Source: Candidatus Cybelea tumulisoli | Lineage (GTDB): Bacteria > Vulcanimicrobiota > Vulcanimicrobiia > Vulcanimicrobiales > Vulcanimicrobiaceae | Length of the DNA: 38,205 bases | NCBI GenBank assembly: GCA_003167155.1 | Contig: PMTY01000051.1 | Location: 1 to 38,205 of the forward strand | Direction of reading: 5' to 3' | In this document: positions 1-8,191 of the stretch, one piece after another | Layout of the letters: each line of letters starts with the position of its first letter | Position numbering within the stretch: position 1 is the first letter of the stretch | The notes under the pieces: model-generated | The model's input: the letters and a program-made list of their open reading frames with translations, nothing else | Database searches by the model: none | What the model was told of the DNA's origin: nothing | Made by a program: the position numbers and the translations under genes

Positions 1-1
1 C

Positions 2-1483
2 GGGTTTCCGCTGATGATCAAGGCGAGCGCGGGCGGCGGCGGCCGCGGCATGCGCGTCGTCGATTCGGTCGAACGCTTTGACGAAGCGCTCGAAGCGGCG
101 AAGCGCGAAGCGCTCGCGGCCTTTGGCGACGATGCGATTCTGCTCGAGCGCTACCTTCGCGACCCGCGTCACATCGAGTTCCAAATCCTTGCCGACGCGC
201 ACGGAACGACGCTGCACTTCGGCGAGCGCGAGTGCTCGATTCAGCGGCGTCATCAGAAGATCATTGAGGAAGCGCCGTCGGTCGCGCTCACGCCGGAGTT
301 GCGCGAGCGCATGGGTGCCGCGGCGGTTCGCGCAGCGGAGTCGGTCGGATACGTCAACGCCGGAACCTGCGAGTTCATGCTCGACAGCGACGGCGACTTC
401 TACTTTCTCGAGATGAACGCGCGTCTGCAAGTCGAGCATCCGGTAACCGAGCTGGTCTACGGCATCGATCTGGTGCAATGGCAACTCCGCATCGCGGCCG
501 GCAAGTCGCTGGCGATGGCACAAGCCGACGTGCGCCCGCGCGGCTGGGCGATCGAGGCACGCATCTACGCGGAGGACCCGGCCAACGGGATGCTGCCTTC
601 GACCGGGGTCATTGCGCGCTGGTCGCCACCGCAAGGGCCAGGGATTCGCCTGGATTCCGGTGTGACCACCGGCAGCGAGGTCAGCCACTACTACGACCCG
701 ATGCTCGCAAAGCTCATCGTCTTCGGCAGCGACCGGAATGCTGCGATCGCGCGACTCGAACGATCGTTGCTCGATTTCACGGTGGACGGCGTGCGCACCA
801 ACCTTCCGCTTCTGCTTTGGATCGCCCGCGATGACGCCTTCCGTGCCGGTGAGACGACGACGAGCTTTCTCGCGCAGCGTTTCGACGAGTCGGTCTTCAA
901 GGCGCAACCTCTACCGCGTGAAGCGGTGCTGCTCTGCGTTGCGGCATTGCTCGCCGACGGTCGCGCGCCATGGCGCATCGGCGGCGTCGGAGTTCCCCTG
1001 CACTTGCAGCACGAAGGAAATCTCTTCGATCTGATCGCCGACGGCGTCGCGCCTGGGGTGTGGCACCTCTCGGGCGGCTTCACCGGCGAACTTCGCGCCG
1101 CACGCCGCGGCGATACCGTGCTCGCAGAGTTTGGCGGCGCCTCGCTCGCCGGATCGGTGACGTACGCGGCCGACGCGTTTATCGTCCATCTCAACGACCG
1201 CAGCTGGAATCTCACGTTCGCCGCGCCGCCGTCCGCCGCGAGTGCCGGCGGCCAGCACGGCACCGCGCACGGCGCGCGCGTTATCGCACCGATGCCGGGC
1301 AAGATCGTGAAGGTCGCCGTCCGCGAAGGCGACGAGGTCGAAGAGCATGCGCTCCTGGTCGTGCTCGAGGCGATGAAGATGGAACACCGCATCGAAGCCA
1401 CCGCCGGCGCGACCGTTAAATCGGTACTCGTGAAGGAAGGGCAGATCGTTACGAGCGGCACCCCACTGGTGGAGCTGGGGTGA
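2..1483 (+). CDS. mccA: Biotin carboxylase/biotin carboxyl carrier subunit of an acyl-CoA carboxylase, probably methylcrotonyl-CoA carboxylase alpha (5' end outside window)
   Basis: The reading frame is open from base 2, and the first Met in the window lies inside the conserved glycine-rich ATP-grasp loop (KASAGGGGRGM), so the N-terminal pre-ATP-grasp domain is off the left edge. The visible part holds the ATP-grasp core (ERECSIQRRHQKIIEEAPS; FLEMNARLQVEHPVTE, with the catalytic Glu and Arg), the biotin carboxylase C-terminal domain, a linker, and a C-terminal biotinyl domain with EAMKME near residue 455 of the visible frame; its Lys carries biotin. The enzyme would carboxylate biotin using ATP and bicarbonate. 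The HMG-CoA lyase gene directly downstream points to leucine degradation, hence methylcrotonyl-CoA carboxylase. Acetyl- or propionyl-CoA carboxylase alpha subunits share the architecture and cannot be excluded. The beta subunit would be expected upstream, outside the window. Confidence 0.9.
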   Translation, partial: GFPLMIKASAGGGGRGMRVVDSVERFDEALEAAKREALAAFGDDAILLERYLRDPRHIEFQILADAHGTTLHFGERECSIQRRHQKIIEEAPSVALTPELRERMGAAAVRAAESVGYVNAGTCEFMLDSDGDFYFLEMNARLQVEHPVTELVYGIDLVQWQLRIAAGKSLAMAQADVRPRGWAIEARIYAEDPANGMLPSTGVIARWSPPQGPGIRLDSGVTTGSEVSHYYDPMLAKLIVFGSDRNAAIARLERSLLDFTVDGVRTNLPLLLWIARDDAFRAGETTTSFLAQRFDESVFKAQPLPREAVLLCVAALLADGRAPWRIGGVGVPLHLQHEGNLFDLIADGVAPGVWHLSGGFTGELRAARRGDTVLAEFGGASLAGSVTYAADAFIVHLNDRSWNLTFAAPPSAASAGGQHGTAHGARVIAPMPGKIVKVAVREGDEVEEHALLVVLEAMKMEHRIEATAGATVKSVLVKEGQIVTSGTPLVELG

Positions 1484-1497
1484 GAGCCCCTCCGGGT

Positions 1498-1520
1498 GTC
1501 ATCCTGAGCGCAGTCGAAGG
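1498..1520. repeat. Dispersed short palindromic repeat, copy 1
   Basis: Carries the core CCTGAGCGCAGTCGAAGG preceded by GTCAT. It is one of five copies in the window (others at 11671, 13653, 13692 and 17551). It fills the gap between the carboxylase and HMG-CoA lyase genes and ends where the longest HMG-CoA lyase frame begins. Confidence 0.85.
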
Positions 1521-1541
1521 ATGGCAAGAAATAGCGATGGC

Positions 1542-2465
1542 ATGACTTTTTCCAGACACGTAACGATCTTTGAGATGGGCGCCCGCGATGGGCTGCAAAA
1601 CGAGAACGCGCTCATTGCGACGGACGACAAGGTGCGATTCATCGATCTGCTCTCCGAGACGGGCTTGCAGTGGGTCGAAGCGACCTCGTTCGTCAGCCCC
1701 AAGGCGATTCCGCAACTCGCCGACGCTACCGAGGTTTTCGCACGCATTCGTAAAGCACCGGGCGTGCGCTATCCGGTGCTCGTTCCGAACTTGAAGGGCT
1801 ACGAGCGCGCCCGGGCGGCCGGCGCCGACGCGATCGCGGTCTTCACCGCGGCCTCAGAGCGCTTCACCAAGCGTAACATCAATATGACGATCGACGAATC
1901 ACTCGCAACTTTCGGCGACGTCGTGAGCGCCGCCAAGCACGACGGCTGCTGGGTGCGCGGCTATATCTCGACGGCTTTCGGATCGCCCTTCGGCGACGAG
2001 GTAACGCCGCAGATGGTGGCCGGCGTCGCGTCCAAGCTGATGGCGATGGGCTGCGACGAGCTGTCGATCGGCGACACGATTGGCGTGGGCGTACCAAGCC
2101 AGGTCGACGAGCTCGTTCCATTGCTCGCAGCGCGGATTCCGCTCGATCTCATCGCGATGCACTTTCACGACACGCGCGGCACCGCGCTTGCTAATGTCTA
2201 CGCCGCGCTACTCAACGGCATTTCGAAGTTCGATTCGTCGTCGGGTGGTTTGGGAGGCTGCCCCTACGCGCCAGGCGCCACGGGTAACGTCGGCACGGAA
2301 GATGTGCTTTACATGCTTCAACAGATGGGAGTCGAAACGGGCGTCGATCTTGCGCAGGTACGCGCGGCATCGCGCTTCATCGCCGGCGTCGTCGACCACG
2401 CCCTCACGAGCAAAGCCTATCAGGCAATGGAAGCCGCAGCCGCTACGCCGGTTTCGGGGGGTTAA
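1542..2465 (+). CDS. mvaB: Hydroxymethylglutaryl-CoA lyase
   Basis: Cleaves 3-hydroxy-3-methylglutaryl-CoA to acetoacetate and acetyl-CoA, the last step of leucine degradation. The product has the family opening FEMGARDGLQNE (Arg-Asp-Gly active-site motif), a TIM-barrel HMGL-like domain throughout, the metal-binding HFHDTRG motif, and the C-terminal GLGGCPYAPGATGN signature containing the catalytic Cys. At 307 residues it matches bacterial relatives. The frame could start at 1521, but that ATG abuts the dispersed repeat and has no usable ribosome-binding site; the ATG at 1542 gives the usual short N-terminus before the first beta strand. It lies 58 bases after the carboxylase, consistent with a leucine or isovalerate catabolic operon. 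Confidence 0.93.
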   Translation: MTFSRHVTIFEMGARDGLQNENALIATDDKVRFIDLLSETGLQWVEATSFVSPKAIPQLADATEVFARIRKAPGVRYPVLVPNLKGYERARAAGADAIAVFTAASERFTKRNINMTIDESLATFGDVVSAAKHDGCWVRGYISTAFGSPFGDEVTPQMVAGVASKLMAMGCDELSIGDTIGVGVPSQVDELVPLLAARIPLDLIAMHFHDTRGTALANVYAALLNGISKFDSSSGGLGGCPYAPGATGNVGTEDVLYMLQQMGVETGVDLAQVRAASRFIAGVVDHALTSKAYQAMEAAAATPVSGG

Positions 2466-2475
2466 TCGGGCGTTA

Positions 2476-2493
2476 GGCCCTTCGGGTAGGGCC
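2476..2493 (+). terminator. Short GC-rich hairpin after the HMG-CoA lyase gene
   Basis: GGCCCT-TCGGGT-AGGGCC forms a perfect 6-bp stem with a 6-base loop, 10 bases past the stop codon. No T-run follows, so it is at best a weak or factor-assisted terminator. Confidence 0.35.
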
Positions 2494-2618
2494 AGCAGGT
2501 TAAAAAGAGCGATGGCTTCTTTGCTTGCGCTCCAGAGGGCTGGTCGCGACTCCGATTATCACGGTCGAAATTCGTTGAACAGCGGGCTGGACTTCGAAGG
2601 CGATGCTAGCTAAAATAA

Positions 2619-2646
2619 GTCACACGCGGCTAGCTAGTCATGTGAC
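2619..2646. promoter_or_regulatory. Inverted repeat upstream of the phosphoesterase gene
   Basis: GTCACA and TGTGAC, separated by 16 bases, form perfect 6-base inverted arms ending 35 bases before the start codon at 2682. The spacer contains GCTAGC, itself palindromic. This could be an operator or an mRNA hairpin; the motif matches no known regulator I can name. The remaining bases between 2494 and 2681 show no gene. Confidence 0.3.
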
Positions 2647-2681
2647 GCCCTAGGCTCATTTCCCGACGCTAGGAGGAAGCT

Positions 2682-4154
2682 ATGAACCCTCGTTTTACCG
2701 CTCCCCTCTTCTTAATCGTAATCGCCGTCGCAGGTTGGGTCGGATGCTCGTCAGGTTCGGGCCAGCAAGGTTCGATACCAGCCCCGCCGATCGTGCAGAG
2801 CAAAGCGCACCGGCATCAAAAGCTTGTGGATTATGGCGGCATCAAGCACATATTCGTAATAGTTCAGGAGAACCGAAGCCTGAACAATCTTTTCATGGGG
2901 TTTCCCAACGCCAACACGCAGAGCTTCGGCGGAACGTCCTTTGGAACGATCCAGCAGCTCCAATCCGTATCTCTCAAGAATACACAGGACATTGACCACC
3001 GGTGGATCGACGCGGTTACCGCCTATGCCAATGGCACGATGACGGGCTTTAACGAAGAATATCTTCAGGACTGCGGAAGCGGAAGCCCAAGTTGCCCAAC
3101 GGCCGGACCGTTCCCCTACGCCTACGTTCCGAAGTCAGAAACGAAACCATATTGGGACATTGCGAACTCATGGATCCTGGCCGACAACTTTTTCCCAACT
3201 GAGTTGGGGCCGAGTTTCACGGCACACCTGAACATCATCGCGACAACAACGGAGATCTCCCCCAACAAGGCCATCGTCGATTTTCCAGATCCGATTCAAG
3301 CAACCTGGGGCTGCGACGACTATTCAAGCACCGTAACCTACACATTGACTCCGACGCAGACCCCGAAGCCAAACGGTCCGTTCCCGTGTTTCAACCAGTT
3401 CCACACGGTAGCCGACCTCTTAGATAACGCTACGACGGCGAGCGGCGTTGCCAGCCCGGTGCCCTGGCGGTACTACGCCCCCGCGCTCAACCAGAGCGGC
3501 AGTATGTGGTCCGCATTTTCTGCAATAAAGAAGGTCTACAAAAAGAAAGATTGGGCGAACGTCATCTCACCGCAGACGAAGGTTCTCACGGACATCCCTA
3601 ACGGTAATCTCGACAACGTGGGCGTCGTGTGGGTCGTTCCCGATTCGAAAGACTCCGATCACGCTGGAAGCGGGTCGGATAGCGGCCCCTCGTGGGTCGC
3701 GAACGTCGTGAACACGATCGGCGCGAGTAAGCTTTGGCGCTCGTCGGTTGTCGTCATCCTTTGGGATGACTGGGGAGGCTGGTACGATCCCGTCGCGCCC
3801 CAGCAGCTTGATTTTCGAGGGCTGGGTCTTCGAACGCCGATGCTGATTCTCTCTCCCTATGCAATTGAGGGGAGCGGCAGCAACTTGGGTTACATTGCGA
3901 CACAGCGATTCGAGCCCGGCAGCATCGTGCGGTTCATGGAACAAGTATGGGGTCTTAAGTCTCTTGAATCGCTTAACCAATACTACTCTGGCTACAACTC
4001 GCTGCACTATACCGATCTACGCTCGGATAGTATTGGCGTGACGGTCAACATGTCGCAGTATCCCAGGCCGTTCGGAACGCCTATTCCGACAAAGTACGGC
4101 AGCTATTATTTCTTAAGTGAAACACCATCCTACAGCGAGCCTGACAGTGAGTGA
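2682..4154 (+). CDS. Secreted/lipid-anchored phosphoesterase (phospholipase C / acid phosphatase AcpA-like family)
   Basis: 490 residues. The start follows a strong AGGAGG ribosome-binding site. The N-terminus is a hydrophobic signal ending WVGC (Cys22), suggesting a lipoprotein. The mature part shows the Pfam phosphoesterase signature: HIFVIVQENRSLNNLF near residue 57, a central DSDHA motif, and WDDWGGWYDPV. Members hydrolyse phospholipids or phosphomonoesters in the periplasm or outside the cell. The relative at 6794-8191 has the usual YDHV where this protein has YDPV, so one conserved His is missing and activity may be altered. The gene overlaps the next lipoprotein gene by GTGA (4151-4154), so the two are translationally coupled. 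Substrate is unknown. Confidence 0.85.
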   Translation: MNPRFTAPLFLIVIAVAGWVGCSSGSGQQGSIPAPPIVQSKAHRHQKLVDYGGIKHIFVIVQENRSLNNLFMGFPNANTQSFGGTSFGTIQQLQSVSLKNTQDIDHRWIDAVTAYANGTMTGFNEEYLQDCGSGSPSCPTAGPFPYAYVPKSETKPYWDIANSWILADNFFPTELGPSFTAHLNIIATTTEISPNKAIVDFPDPIQATWGCDDYSSTVTYTLTPTQTPKPNGPFPCFNQFHTVADLLDNATTASGVASPVPWRYYAPALNQSGSMWSAFSAIKKVYKKKDWANVISPQTKVLTDIPNGNLDNVGVVWVVPDSKDSDHAGSGSDSGPSWVANVVNTIGASKLWRSSVVVILWDDWGGWYDPVAPQQLDFRGLGLRTPMLILSPYAIEGSGSNLGYIATQRFEPGSIVRFMEQVWGLKSLESLNQYYSGYNSLHYTDLRSDSIGVTVNMSQYPRPFGTPIPTKYGSYYFLSETPSYSEPDSE

Positions 4155-5230
4155 CGAACCTAATCTCTAGAATCGGCTGCGTACTGCTGGGGCTCCTCGG
4201 CGCCGGCTGTTCGTCGGCTTTTCTTCAGACCGAAGGCGTGCCCGAGGCGCCCGTTGCAAACGTGCAACCCAACGCGCAGGGGCACGCCTCAGGTCCGTTG
4301 CTGTATGCAGGCGATCTCTTCGATCAGATCTCCCAGTACCGCCTTGGCAGTTCGAAACCGGTCCGTTCGATCCAAGCAGTCACCCAAGCCTACGCGCTTG
4401 CGACGGATTCCCTCGGCAATCTGTTCGCGGCCAATGGCCAGGTGGACTACGGCGAAGTCGACGTTTATTCAGCAGAGAACCTCGGATTGCTGCGCAGAAT
4501 TCAATACCTATCCAGTCCCGTATCGCTCGCGACCGATCGCCACAACTACCTCTACATCGCCAACGACTCCGGGATTCTAGTCTATGCGCCGGGGGGCACG
4601 AAACTCGTTCACGTTATGCGTCGAGGCACGGCTTGCGCGCTAGCGTTTGACCAGGCCGGCGATCTCTATGCCGCTAACGGAAACGGACGGTCGGTAGGCG
4701 TTTACGGGCCGACGAAAACGCCTGGCCAGATGAAGTTCAAAGACAACATTACTGATGGAGTGAAGTTCCCGTACACACTCACGATAAGCTCGTCGGGCGA
4801 CCTTTTTGTGGCGAACTGGGGCAGGAGCGCCCATAGCAAGTCCGGCAACCGGCGCGACTCGGTGAGCGTTTACTCGCTAAAGAACTTGTCATTGGAAAGG
4901 GTAATCACTGATGGCATCCTGCGGCCTTTCGCCCTCGCAGTCGATTCGGCCGGTCGACTCTACGTAGGAAATCATCCGCTGGGACGACGGCAACGTCCGC
5001 CACCCGGCTGGGTTAGCGTCTATTCTGCCGGCAGCACAAGACCGCTGCGCAAAATCACCCAAGGCATCGACTGGCCCGTAAGTCTCGCGGTCGACTCGTC
5101 GGACGACCTCTACGTGGCCGATCAGAACGGCAACGCCATCACCGTCTATGGTTCGGCCGGCGCAAAGCTGGTCCGCACCATCACTCGGGACGTTAGAGGC
5201 CCGGAATCACTGCTGATCGCTTCACCATAG
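4151..5230 (+). CDS. Predicted lipoprotein with NHL/SMP-30-like beta-propeller
   Basis: 359 residues, GTG start overlapping the stop of the phosphoesterase gene. The N-terminal signal ends LGAGC (Cys20), so a lipid anchor is likely. The rest is made of repeated blade motifs of about 45 residues with the pattern (A/T)xDSxGxLYVAN...VxVY, for example SLGNLFAANG, QAGDLYAANG, SAGRLYVGN and SSDDLYVADQNGN, consistent with a six- or seven-bladed propeller. No catalytic residues are evident. Such propellers are often scaffolds or ligand binders at the cell surface, and the coupling suggests it works with the upstream phosphoesterase. Specific function unknown. The stop codon is one base from the stop of the convergent DUF3052-like gene. 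Confidence 0.8.
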   Translation: MTNLISRIGCVLLGLLGAGCSSAFLQTEGVPEAPVANVQPNAQGHASGPLLYAGDLFDQISQYRLGSSKPVRSIQAVTQAYALATDSLGNLFAANGQVDYGEVDVYSAENLGLLRRIQYLSSPVSLATDRHNYLYIANDSGILVYAPGGTKLVHVMRRGTACALAFDQAGDLYAANGNGRSVGVYGPTKTPGQMKFKDNITDGVKFPYTLTISSSGDLFVANWGRSAHSKSGNRRDSVSVYSLKNLSLERVITDGILRPFALAVDSAGRLYVGNHPLGRRQRPPPGWVSVYSAGSTRPLRKITQGIDWPVSLAVDSSDDLYVADQNGNAITVYGSAGAKLVRTITRDVRGPESLLIASP

Positions 5231-5231
5231 C

Positions 5232-5651
5232 TCACAACGACGCGGGACGGTGGGCGAGTGGGATGACGAACCGCGTGGCGGTGTGTGAATCGGTATAGGC
5301 GCTGATTTTATTATCGACGAGACCCGCCGCGATGCCGGCGGAACGAACTTGCGCATCGGTGGGCGATGCGCCGCGGCCCTTGGGATGAAAGATCCACAGC
5401 GAACCGTTCGGATTCAGATATGCGGCGGCGCGTTTGATGCGCGCAAGATCGCGCGGCGCGTTAACGCGCACGAAGATGAGATCGTAGCGGGTCCTCAGCG
5501 CTTGCGACGCCGACTTGGCGAGCGCCGCATTTAAACCCGTAACAAAGGTGTCGTCGTGCGGCCCGACGAGTGCGGCGTGCGCTTCGGCAAAGATGCCGAG
5601 CTTTTCGAGGAGCGAGCGCCCCGAGTAATCGCGCTCCACGGGCGTTTTCAT
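5232..5651 (-). CDS. DUF3052-like protein
   Basis: 139 residues. The ATG at 5651 overlaps the stop of the upstream glycosyltransferase (ATGA), which fixes the start; the longer open frame upstream is only read-through of that gene in another frame. The protein begins DYSGRSLLEKLGI, has a central YDLIFVRV strand, and contains the conserved NGSLWIFHPKG, SAGIAAGLVDNK and TRFVIPLAHR segments seen in the small DUF3052 family (YSGTPLAKKLGI / LVDNKVCAIDETWSGLRFV type proteins). No enzymatic function is established for that family. It is the last gene of the seven-gene minus-strand operon. Confidence 0.7.
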   Translation of the reverse strand: MKTPVERDYSGRSLLEKLGIFAEAHAALVGPHDDTFVTGLNAALAKSASQALRTRYDLIFVRVNAPRDLARIKRAAAYLNPNGSLWIFHPKGRGASPTDAQVRSAGIAAGLVDNKISAYTDSHTATRFVIPLAHRPASL

Positions 5652-6790
5652 GCGAAGTCCAAGTTCTTTGGCTTGGGCGGAATCTCCGTGTAGGCCATCG
5701 GCCGGTCCCACCAATCGTGGCGCCGGATCTCTTTGAGGCGTTCGCTCGGCGCGGGCGGAACACGCAGCTCGAGAGCGCGCGCATACGCGCCAACGTACCG
5801 GTCGATCATGCGCTCGACGCTGAACTCTCGCTCGACGTGCGTCCTGCACGCGCGCCTATCGAGCGACACGAGCTGCGGCACGCGTTCGGCCGCCTCGTCC
5901 ACGGTATCGCATAAGAAGCCGGTGACGCCGTCGACGACGATTTCCGGAAGCGAGCCCATGCGCGCACCGAGCACCGGCGTACCGCAGGCCATCGCTTCGA
6001 TCAGCGTCATGCCGAAACGCTCGGGCCGTGTCGTCATATGCACGAGGGCGAGCGCGCCCGAGAGCAGTTCGTTGCGCGCCTCGCGCTCGACGGCGCCGAG
6101 GAACTGCACGCGATCGCCGTCGATGTGCGGCGCGACCTGCTCGCGAAAGTAGACCTCGTCTTGTGGAATCGCCGCCATCTTCAAACGCACGCCGGCGCGC
6201 CGGGCGATCTCGATCGCGAGATGCGCCCCTTTCTCGGGATGAAAGCGACCGAGAAAGCAGAGATACTCTCCGGGCTTGTCGCTGAAGGTGAACTGCGCCG
6301 GATCGATGCCGTTGTACGTTGTCGCAAGATACTCGAGACCGGGGTCGCGGTCGGCATCGGAGATCGAGCAGTAGAAGCTGCGCTTCGCGCCGGCATAATA
6401 GGCAGCGAGAATCTGCGGCGATGAGAAGCCGTGAATCGTCGTAAGCAACGGCGGAGAATCCGTGGCCAGCGCGTACGTCAGCGGCTTCCAATCCAGATGG
6501 TTGTGAATGAGATCGAACTCGCCTGCGCGCTCAAAGAGCGCCGCGATGTGCAGCGCGGTGAAGACCTCGCCGTCGAGCGCAGGATCTTCATTCAATCCAA
6601 CCGGAACTACCGAGGTCAGCTTGCCGTCGAACCGCGAGTTGCCCGTTGCAAACAGCGTAACGTCCAAGCCGCGCCGCCGCATGCCGTCGGCCACGTTGAA
6701 TGCGATTTGCTCCCAGGGGCCGTAGCCCGGCGGTGGGGCCGGCCACGAAATCGCGCCGAGCACCGCAAGCCGCAGACCCGTCAAGTCCAC
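5648..6790 (-). CDS. Family 4 glycosyltransferase
   Basis: 380 residues, GTG start 3 bases after the preceding stop. It has the GT-B fold layout: an N-terminal acceptor domain with the glycine-rich loop PPPGYGPWEQIAFNVADGM and FDLIHNHLDW, then a C-terminal nucleotide-sugar domain with CFLGRFHPEKG, the ERFGMTLIEAMACGTPVLG motif (family-4 E-x7-E region), and GSLPEIVVDGVTGFL. Relatives transfer a sugar from a nucleotide-sugar donor to glycans, lipids or small molecules in the cytoplasm. Acceptor and donor cannot be read from sequence. It is coupled to the DUF3052-like gene downstream and the phosphoesterase upstream. Confidence 0.88.
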   Translation of the reverse strand: MDLTGLRLAVLGAISWPAPPPGYGPWEQIAFNVADGMRRRGLDVTLFATGNSRFDGKLTSVVPVGLNEDPALDGEVFTALHIAALFERAGEFDLIHNHLDWKPLTYALATDSPPLLTTIHGFSSPQILAAYYAGAKRSFYCSISDADRDPGLEYLATTYNGIDPAQFTFSDKPGEYLCFLGRFHPEKGAHLAIEIARRAGVRLKMAAIPQDEVYFREQVAPHIDGDRVQFLGAVEREARNELLSGALALVHMTTRPERFGMTLIEAMACGTPVLGARMGSLPEIVVDGVTGFLCDTVDEAAERVPQLVSLDRRACRTHVEREFSVERMIDRYVGAYARALELRVPPAPSERLKEIRRHDWWDRPMAYTEIPPKPKNLDFA

Positions 6791-6793
6791 GAA

Positions 6794-8191
6794 CTATTGG
6801 TCGTTGTCGACGATGCGGTTGTCACGATCGGCGGCGGCAAGATTGAAGCGCGTCTTGCGGATCAGGCGCTTCATCGAAAGCTCGGAGTACGCCGGTACCG
6901 GCGACGCGCGCGTATAGTCGAACATATCGCTGAGGTCGTCGTCGGTGAGGTCGCGCTGTCCCATGCTGCCAAGGCCCCAGTTCACCTCGATGAACTTCGT
7001 TATGGCGGTCGACTCGCGCCGTTTATGCGAGACGAACGGCGTTGCATTCGGATTGGCTCGATCGTAGTTGGAGCGAGCCCAGGCCGACATCACGATGATC
7101 GGGATGCGAAAGCCCCAGGTCGTGCCGTCCGGGCCGGGCGGCGGCGCGACGTGATCGTACCATCCCCCAGAGTCGTCCCAGGTGACGATCATCGCCGTAT
7201 CCTTGTAATAGTTGCACTGCGACGCGGCATGCATGCTCTGCACGACGGCGAGGTAAATCGAGCCAACCCATCCGGGGCCCGCCGCACTTAACGTCGCGGC
7301 GTGGTCGGAATCCAGGGCGTTCGGCATAACGAAAGAGACCTGCGGCAGCCGGCAGCTCGCGATGTCGCTCAGAATCTTGCCGGAAGGCGTGATGACGTTG
7401 TTCTGCCAGTCGGGACCGTAGCGAATCTTGCGAAAGGCCTCGTAGACGTTGACGGTTTGATTGACGGTGTCGTCGTACCGGCCGGTATAATACTTCCACG
7501 TAACGTGCGCGGCGTCGAGCAAATCGGCGATTGTCGGCTCGTCAAAACACGGAAAGACGCCCGGCGTGACGATCGACTCCCCTTTACCGAAAATCGGTAC
7601 GGTCGTGCTCGGCGGCGCGTCGCAGCCCCAAATTTCGCTGTTTGGGTTTCCGGCGATTCGACTCCGCGCCGTCGCCATCGTGTAGTGGCTGGGAAGCGTC
7701 GGCACCAAACGTGGCGCAAAGTTTTCATCGGCAAGCGCGTAGTGCGCCGCCAGCAAGTGATAGATCGTCATCTCGGAGTCCGGCACGTACGCATAGGCAA
7801 AGCCGGGTCCCGGCTTGCGAAAGCCGGGTATCGTCGAGATGCGGTCGTTGACGAAACCGTCCATTCTGCCGCGATCCCACTCGCCCAAGAGCGAGAGGTG
7901 GCTGTGACTTGGATCGGACGGGTTCTCCAGTGGCACGGGCTTTAAAGCAAGTGGCTTGCCGTCGACGACGGCCGTCTGCGAGGTGTCGGCACCGGGATAC
8001 GGGCCGCCGCCTGCCAGGATCGAGGAGGCAAAGAGATTGTCGAACGTTCGGTTCTCTTGCACCATCACGATCACGTGGCGAATCGGGCTTCCGGCAACGG
8101 CTTGGCCGAGCAGCGTCGGATTCGAGCTCGAGGGGCTCGTGATTCCGCTAAGGCCGATCATTGCCACCGCGGCAACGATCCTTTTCATCAT
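6794..8191 (-). CDS. Secreted phosphoesterase (phospholipase C / AcpA-like family), second copy
   Basis: 465 residues from the ATG at 8191, which overlaps the amidohydrolase stop (ATGATGA); the frame extends upstream but that part lies inside the neighbouring gene. The N-terminal MMKRIVAAVAMIGLSG is a signal peptide without an obvious lipobox, so the product is probably exported. The phosphoesterase motifs are complete: HVIVMVQENRTFDNLFA, a central DSDHA, and WDDSGGWYDHVAPP including the His missing from the relative at 2682-4154. Expected to hydrolyse phosphate esters or phospholipids outside the cytoplasm. Its position between an amidohydrolase and a glycosyltransferase gives no clear pathway. 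Confidence 0.85.
   Translation of the reverse strand: MMKRIVAAVAMIGLSGITSPSSSNPTLLGQAVAGSPIRHVIVMVQENRTFDNLFASSILAGGGPYPGADTSQTAVVDGKPLALKPVPLENPSDPSHSHLSLLGEWDRGRMDGFVNDRISTIPGFRKPGPGFAYAYVPDSEMTIYHLLAAHYALADENFAPRLVPTLPSHYTMATARSRIAGNPNSEIWGCDAPPSTTVPIFGKGESIVTPGVFPCFDEPTIADLLDAAHVTWKYYTGRYDDTVNQTVNVYEAFRKIRYGPDWQNNVITPSGKILSDIASCRLPQVSFVMPNALDSDHAATLSAAGPGWVGSIYLAVVQSMHAASQCNYYKDTAMIVTWDDSGGWYDHVAPPPGPDGTTWGFRIPIIVMSAWARSNYDRANPNATPFVSHKRRESTAITKFIEVNWGLGSMGQRDLTDDDLSDMFDYTRASPVPAYSELSMKRLIRKTRFNLAAADRDNRIVDNDQ

Noticed and set aside
691-1527. Long minus-strand frame opposite the carboxylase gene
   Set aside because: It is a shadow of a high-GC coding frame, with no recognisable domain and Arg/Ser-rich composition.
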